Source: Dichotomicrobium sp964540795
GTDB lineage: Bacteria; Pseudomonadota; Alphaproteobacteria; Rhizobiales; Rhodomicrobiaceae
NCBI GenBank assembly: GCA_964540795.1
Contig: CAZINX010000001.1
Coordinates: 124,001 to 188,000, forward strand
DNA: 64,000 nucleotides
Reading direction: 5' to 3'
Below the pieces are notes generated by a model. That model did not search any database, was not told the origin of the DNA, and worked only from the letters and a program-made list of their open reading frames with translations. Position numbers and translations under genes: made by a program. Positions 61,844-64,000 of this stretch are shown here, in pieces; the first letter of the stretch is position 1, and the number at the start of each line of letters is the position of its first letter.

Positions 61844-62717
61844 CCAGCCCCACCATCGCGCGAATGTCCGCGGGCGTCGCGCCTTGCGCACGCAGGGCCG
61901 CGAGGCTCAGATCGCCCGCGGTTTTCGACAGCTTGCGCCCGCTCTCATCCAGAATCAGCCGGTGATGGTGATAGGCTGGCGTGGGCAGACTAAGCAGGCG
62001 CTGCAGCAGCACATGCAGGTCCGTCGCCGCCTCCAGGTCAGTGCCGCGGATGATGTGGGTGATGCCCTGCAGCGCATCGTCGATCACGTTCGCGAGGTGA
62101 TAGCTGGTCGGCGTATCCTTGCGCACAATGACAGCATCGCCCCACCGCTCCGGCCGCGCTCGGCATTCGCGCGCGCCGCCGTCCAGATCGAAAACGCGAT
62201 AGGTGAGCGACGTGCGGTCCACCGCGTCGAGCGCCCGCGCCATATCGAGCCGCAGCGCATAAGGCCGCCCCTCGGCCATCAGCCGCGCGACCGTCTCCGG
62301 GGCGGCGTCGCGGTGAAGACCGGGATAGAGCGGCGCGCCGTCCGGGTCGTGGGCCGGCGCCTCGCTTCGGGCGACCGCCGCGGCGATCTCCTTGCGGCTG
62401 GCGAAACAGGGATAGAGCAGGCCGCGCTTGCGCAGGCCCTCCGCCGCCTCCCTGTATGTCGCGAAATGCTCGGACTGCCGCCGCACAGGCGTCTCCCACG
62501 ATAGCCCAAGCCAGGCCAGATCGTCGTGGATCGCCTGCTCGTAATCCCGCGTGCAGCGCGCGGCGTCGATGTCATCAATGCGCAGCAGAAAGCGCGCGCC
62601 CATCGCCCGTGCGGCGTCATGCGCCAGCAGCGCGGAATACGCATGGCCCAGATGCAGCCGGCCGTTCGGGCTGGGCGCGAAGCGGATCGCAGGGCGCGCC
62701 GGCTCGGTCGTGCTCAT
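61836..62717 (-). CDS. gluQ: Glutamyl-Q tRNA(Asp) synthetase
   Basis: 293 residues, a GluRS-like enzyme without an anticodon-binding domain. The HIGH-type motif is NGRLHLGHAYSALLAHDAA; the KMSKS-type motif is RKLSKTAGD. It attaches glutamate to queuosine in tRNA(Asp). The ATG overlaps the hydrolase stop (TGATG), so the two are coupled. Confidence 0.93.
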   Translation of the reverse strand: MSTTEPARPAIRFAPSPNGRLHLGHAYSALLAHDAARAMGARFLLRIDDIDAARCTRDYEQAIHDDLAWLGLSWETPVRRQSEHFATYREAAEGLRKRGLLYPCFASRKEIAAAVARSEAPAHDPDGAPLYPGLHRDAAPETVARLMAEGRPYALRLDMARALDAVDRTSLTYRVFDLDGGARECRARPERWGDAVIVRKDTPTSYHLANVIDDALQGITHIIRGTDLEAATDLHVLLQRLLSLPTPAYHHHRLILDESGRKLSKTAGDLSLAALRAQGATPADIRAMVGLAS

Positions 62718-63373
62718 CAGGCGTTGGCGGCCTGTCCGGTCGACTCGTCCAGATACGGTCCGATCACTTCATCGATCAACTCGTCGAGCTTGTCCTCGAA
62801 GAAGTGGTTGGCGCCGTGGACCACCTCATGCGTGATCGAGATGCCCTTCTGGCTTTTCAGCTTGCTGACGAGGCTGCGCACGGCTTCCGGCGGAGCAACG
62901 CGGTCCATGTCGCCGTTGACGATCAGCCCGGAGGAGGGGCAGGGCGCGAGGAAGCTGAAATCGTACAGGTTCGCCGGCGGCGCGACCGAGATGAAGCCGG
63001 AAATTTCCGGCCGGCGCATCAGGAGCTGCATGGCGATCCACGCGCCGAATGATACGCCCGCGATCCAGCAGGTGCGCGCATCGGGGTTGTAGACCTGCAA
63101 CCAGTCGAGCGCCGTCGCGGCATCCGAGAGCTCGCCCGGACCGTTGTCGAACAGGCCCTGACTGCGCCCCACGCCCCGGAAGTTGATGCGCAGCACCGAA
63201 AAGCCGCGCCGGGCGAAGGCGTAATACAGGTGATAGACGATGGGGTTGTTCATCGTCCCGCCGAATTGCGGGTGCGGGTGCAGGATCAGCGCGACTGGCG
63301 AATCGGCGGCCGGCTCGTGATGATAGCGGCCTTCGAGACGCCCGGCTGGACCATTGATGATGACTTCAGGCAT
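62717..63373 (-). CDS. Alpha/beta hydrolase of the dienelactone-hydrolase-like family
   Basis: 218 residues from the ATG at 63373. Alpha/beta hydrolase with HPHPQFGGTMNNPIV near the N-terminus, nucleophile elbow IAGVSFGAW, acid segment VNGDMDRVAPPE and HGANHFFEDK with the histidine. The family is common in proteobacteria; the substrate is unknown. Upstream of it no better start is seen. Confidence 0.85.
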   Translation of the reverse strand: MPEVIINGPAGRLEGRYHHEPAADSPVALILHPHPQFGGTMNNPIVYHLYYAFARRGFSVLRINFRGVGRSQGLFDNGPGELSDAATALDWLQVYNPDARTCWIAGVSFGAWIAMQLLMRRPEISGFISVAPPANLYDFSFLAPCPSSGLIVNGDMDRVAPPEAVRSLVSKLKSQKGISITHEVVHGANHFFEDKLDELIDEVIGPYLDESTGQAANA

Positions 63374-63700
63374 GGGTGACCGTTCTTTTCCAGGCGGTTT
63401 TTGTGCGGAGCAACGTCCATCGGGCGGCGCAAGCGCTTCGCGCGGCGACATTTTTCCCGCTTGTGGCCACGCTTCTTGCCAACGGCGAACCGTGCGCCAA
63501 GATACTTGACTGCTCCACTCAGATAATTTATCTAACGGTTTAGAACGTTTCAAAACACTCGATTTTCTTGTACCGTGTCAGGGCGCGCGCTGCGTGTGTA
63601 GCATGATGACGTCAGGAATTTGAATTGTTATGTCGCAGCAAACCGGCTGTCCTCTTTATGAAATTACCGGGCGCTGCGTTTCAACGGGAGGCTTCGGGCC
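63374..63700 (+). other. Intergenic region upstream of iscR (327 bp)
   Basis: No gene is supported here; readings through it lack a start signal. It holds the divergent promoters of the hydrolase gene and iscR, and an AT-rich palindrome at 63521-63533. Confidence 0.6.
63506..63534 (+). promoter_or_regulatory. Putative iscR promoter with palindrome
   Basis: TTGACT (63506-63511), 17 bp, TATCTA (63529-63534): a close sigma70 match pointing to iscR. The perfect palindrome AGATAA-T-TTATCT (63521-63533) overlaps the -10 box and could be an operator, for example for autoregulation. Confidence 0.6.
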
Positions 63701-64000
63701 ATGCAGCTCAGCACCAAAGGGCGTTACGCCGTGATGGCGATGGTCGATCTGGCGTCTCGATCATCGGACAGTCCCGTCCGCCTGGCCTCGATTGCGGAAA
63801 AGCAGCAGATTTCATTGGCTTATCTGGAGCAGCTATTCACCAAGCTGCGCCGCGCCGGACTTGTGATTTCGGCGCGCGGGCCCGGCGGCGGGTATCGGCT
63901 CTCGCGCGGGCCGGAGGCGATCTTCGTGTCCGAGATTATGAATGCGGTGGATGAGCCGATCAAGATGACCCGCTGCATGAGCGGCAGCGAAATCGCCTGC
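63701..64000 (+). CDS. iscR: Rrf2-family iron-sulphur cluster regulator IscR (partial)
   Basis: The first 100 residues; the gene runs off the window. It starts MQLSTKGRYAVMAMVDLA, with the winged-helix ISLAYLEQLFTKLRRAGLV and RGPGGGYRLS, as in IscR. The Fe-S region begins with TRCMSGSEIAC, giving the first two cluster cysteines. GGGAGG lies upstream of the ATG. IscR controls Fe-S cluster assembly genes, expected just downstream. Confidence 0.93.
   Translation, partial: MQLSTKGRYAVMAMVDLASRSSDSPVRLASIAEKQQISLAYLEQLFTKLRRAGLVISARGPGGGYRLSRGPEAIFVSEIMNAVDEPIKMTRCMSGSEIAC

Noticed and set aside
63374..63553. N-terminal extension of the alpha/beta hydrolase up to 63553
   Set aside because: The extra 60 residues are unlike the family and would run through the probable iscR promoter; the ATG at 63373 begins the conserved part.

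Overview
The window is a GC-rich segment of an alphaproteobacterial chromosome that carries one uninterrupted photosynthesis gene cluster (PGC, about 872-42534), flanked by housekeeping genes. It encodes a type-2 reaction centre (pufL, pufM, pufC, puhA), one LH1 antenna (pufBA), complete DPOR and COR enzymes for bacteriochlorophyll a, O2-dependent cyclase AcsF and the PpsR/PpaA regulators. This fits a purple non-sulfur or aerobic anoxygenic phototroph. The downstream order prfB-mrcA-amiC-rne, with DUF1289, DUF1036-pyk, DUF1244 and DUF2312 genes nearby, is typical of Hyphomicrobiales (Rhizobiales). I cannot name a genus. I found no tRNA, rRNA, CRISPR array, IS element or phage gene.

Layout. 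1-871: a short SleB-like hydrolase gene and the puf terminator. 872-9946, minus strand: the superoperon bchCXYZ-pufQ-pufBA-pufLMC. 9960-13649: crtF, and divergently crtD-crtC, sharing one operator region. 13651-15120: a DUF3422 gene plus a 42-codon membrane ORF. 15192-35432, minus strand, nearly gapless: bchF-bchN-bchB-bchH-bchL-bchM-lhaA-puhA-puhB-puhC-orf-acsF-puhE-hemA-bchI-bchD-tspO-bchO. 35789-42534, plus strand: ppaA-ppsR, then bchG-MFS-bchP-tspO-small membrane ORF. 42544-47765, minus strand: prfB (with a +1 frameshift site), mrcA and amiC. 48674-51355: rne behind a long structured leader. 51410-64000: DUF1289, msrP, an EF-G-like GTPase, pyk, DUF1036, glycerate kinase, an N-formylglutamate amidohydrolase-DUF1244 fusion, a GapR-like gene, a TerB-DnaJ gene, amiD, gluQ, a hydrolase gene and the start of iscR.

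How the genes work together. HemA supplies 5-aminolevulinate. BchHDI, BchM, AcsF, BchNBL, BchF, BchXYZ, BchC, BchG and BchP take protoporphyrin IX to bacteriochlorophyll a. CrtF, CrtD and CrtC perform the late spirilloxanthin-type steps; crtE, crtB and crtI are not in the window and must lie elsewhere. PuhB, PuhC, PuhE, LhaA, PufQ and the PucC-like MFS protein assist assembly. PpsR would repress under O2 or light, with PpaA as its cobalamin-dependent partner.

The most interesting sequence-level observations are: (i) three promoters (bchC, crtD, bchG) with the same layout, two PpsR-type palindromes exactly 8 bp apart and the -35/-10 boxes embedded in them; (ii) at bchG this pair forms a 42-bp dyad, and the start codon lies where transcription should begin (predicted leaderless mRNA); (iii) an amidohydrolase-DUF1244 fusion with a strong internal ribosome-binding site; (iv) an LH1 beta polypeptide with a 31-residue C-terminal extension; (v) mutually exclusive hairpins in the rne leader. 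I did not find a clearly novel multi-gene system; most of the region is a well-conserved photosynthesis cluster.
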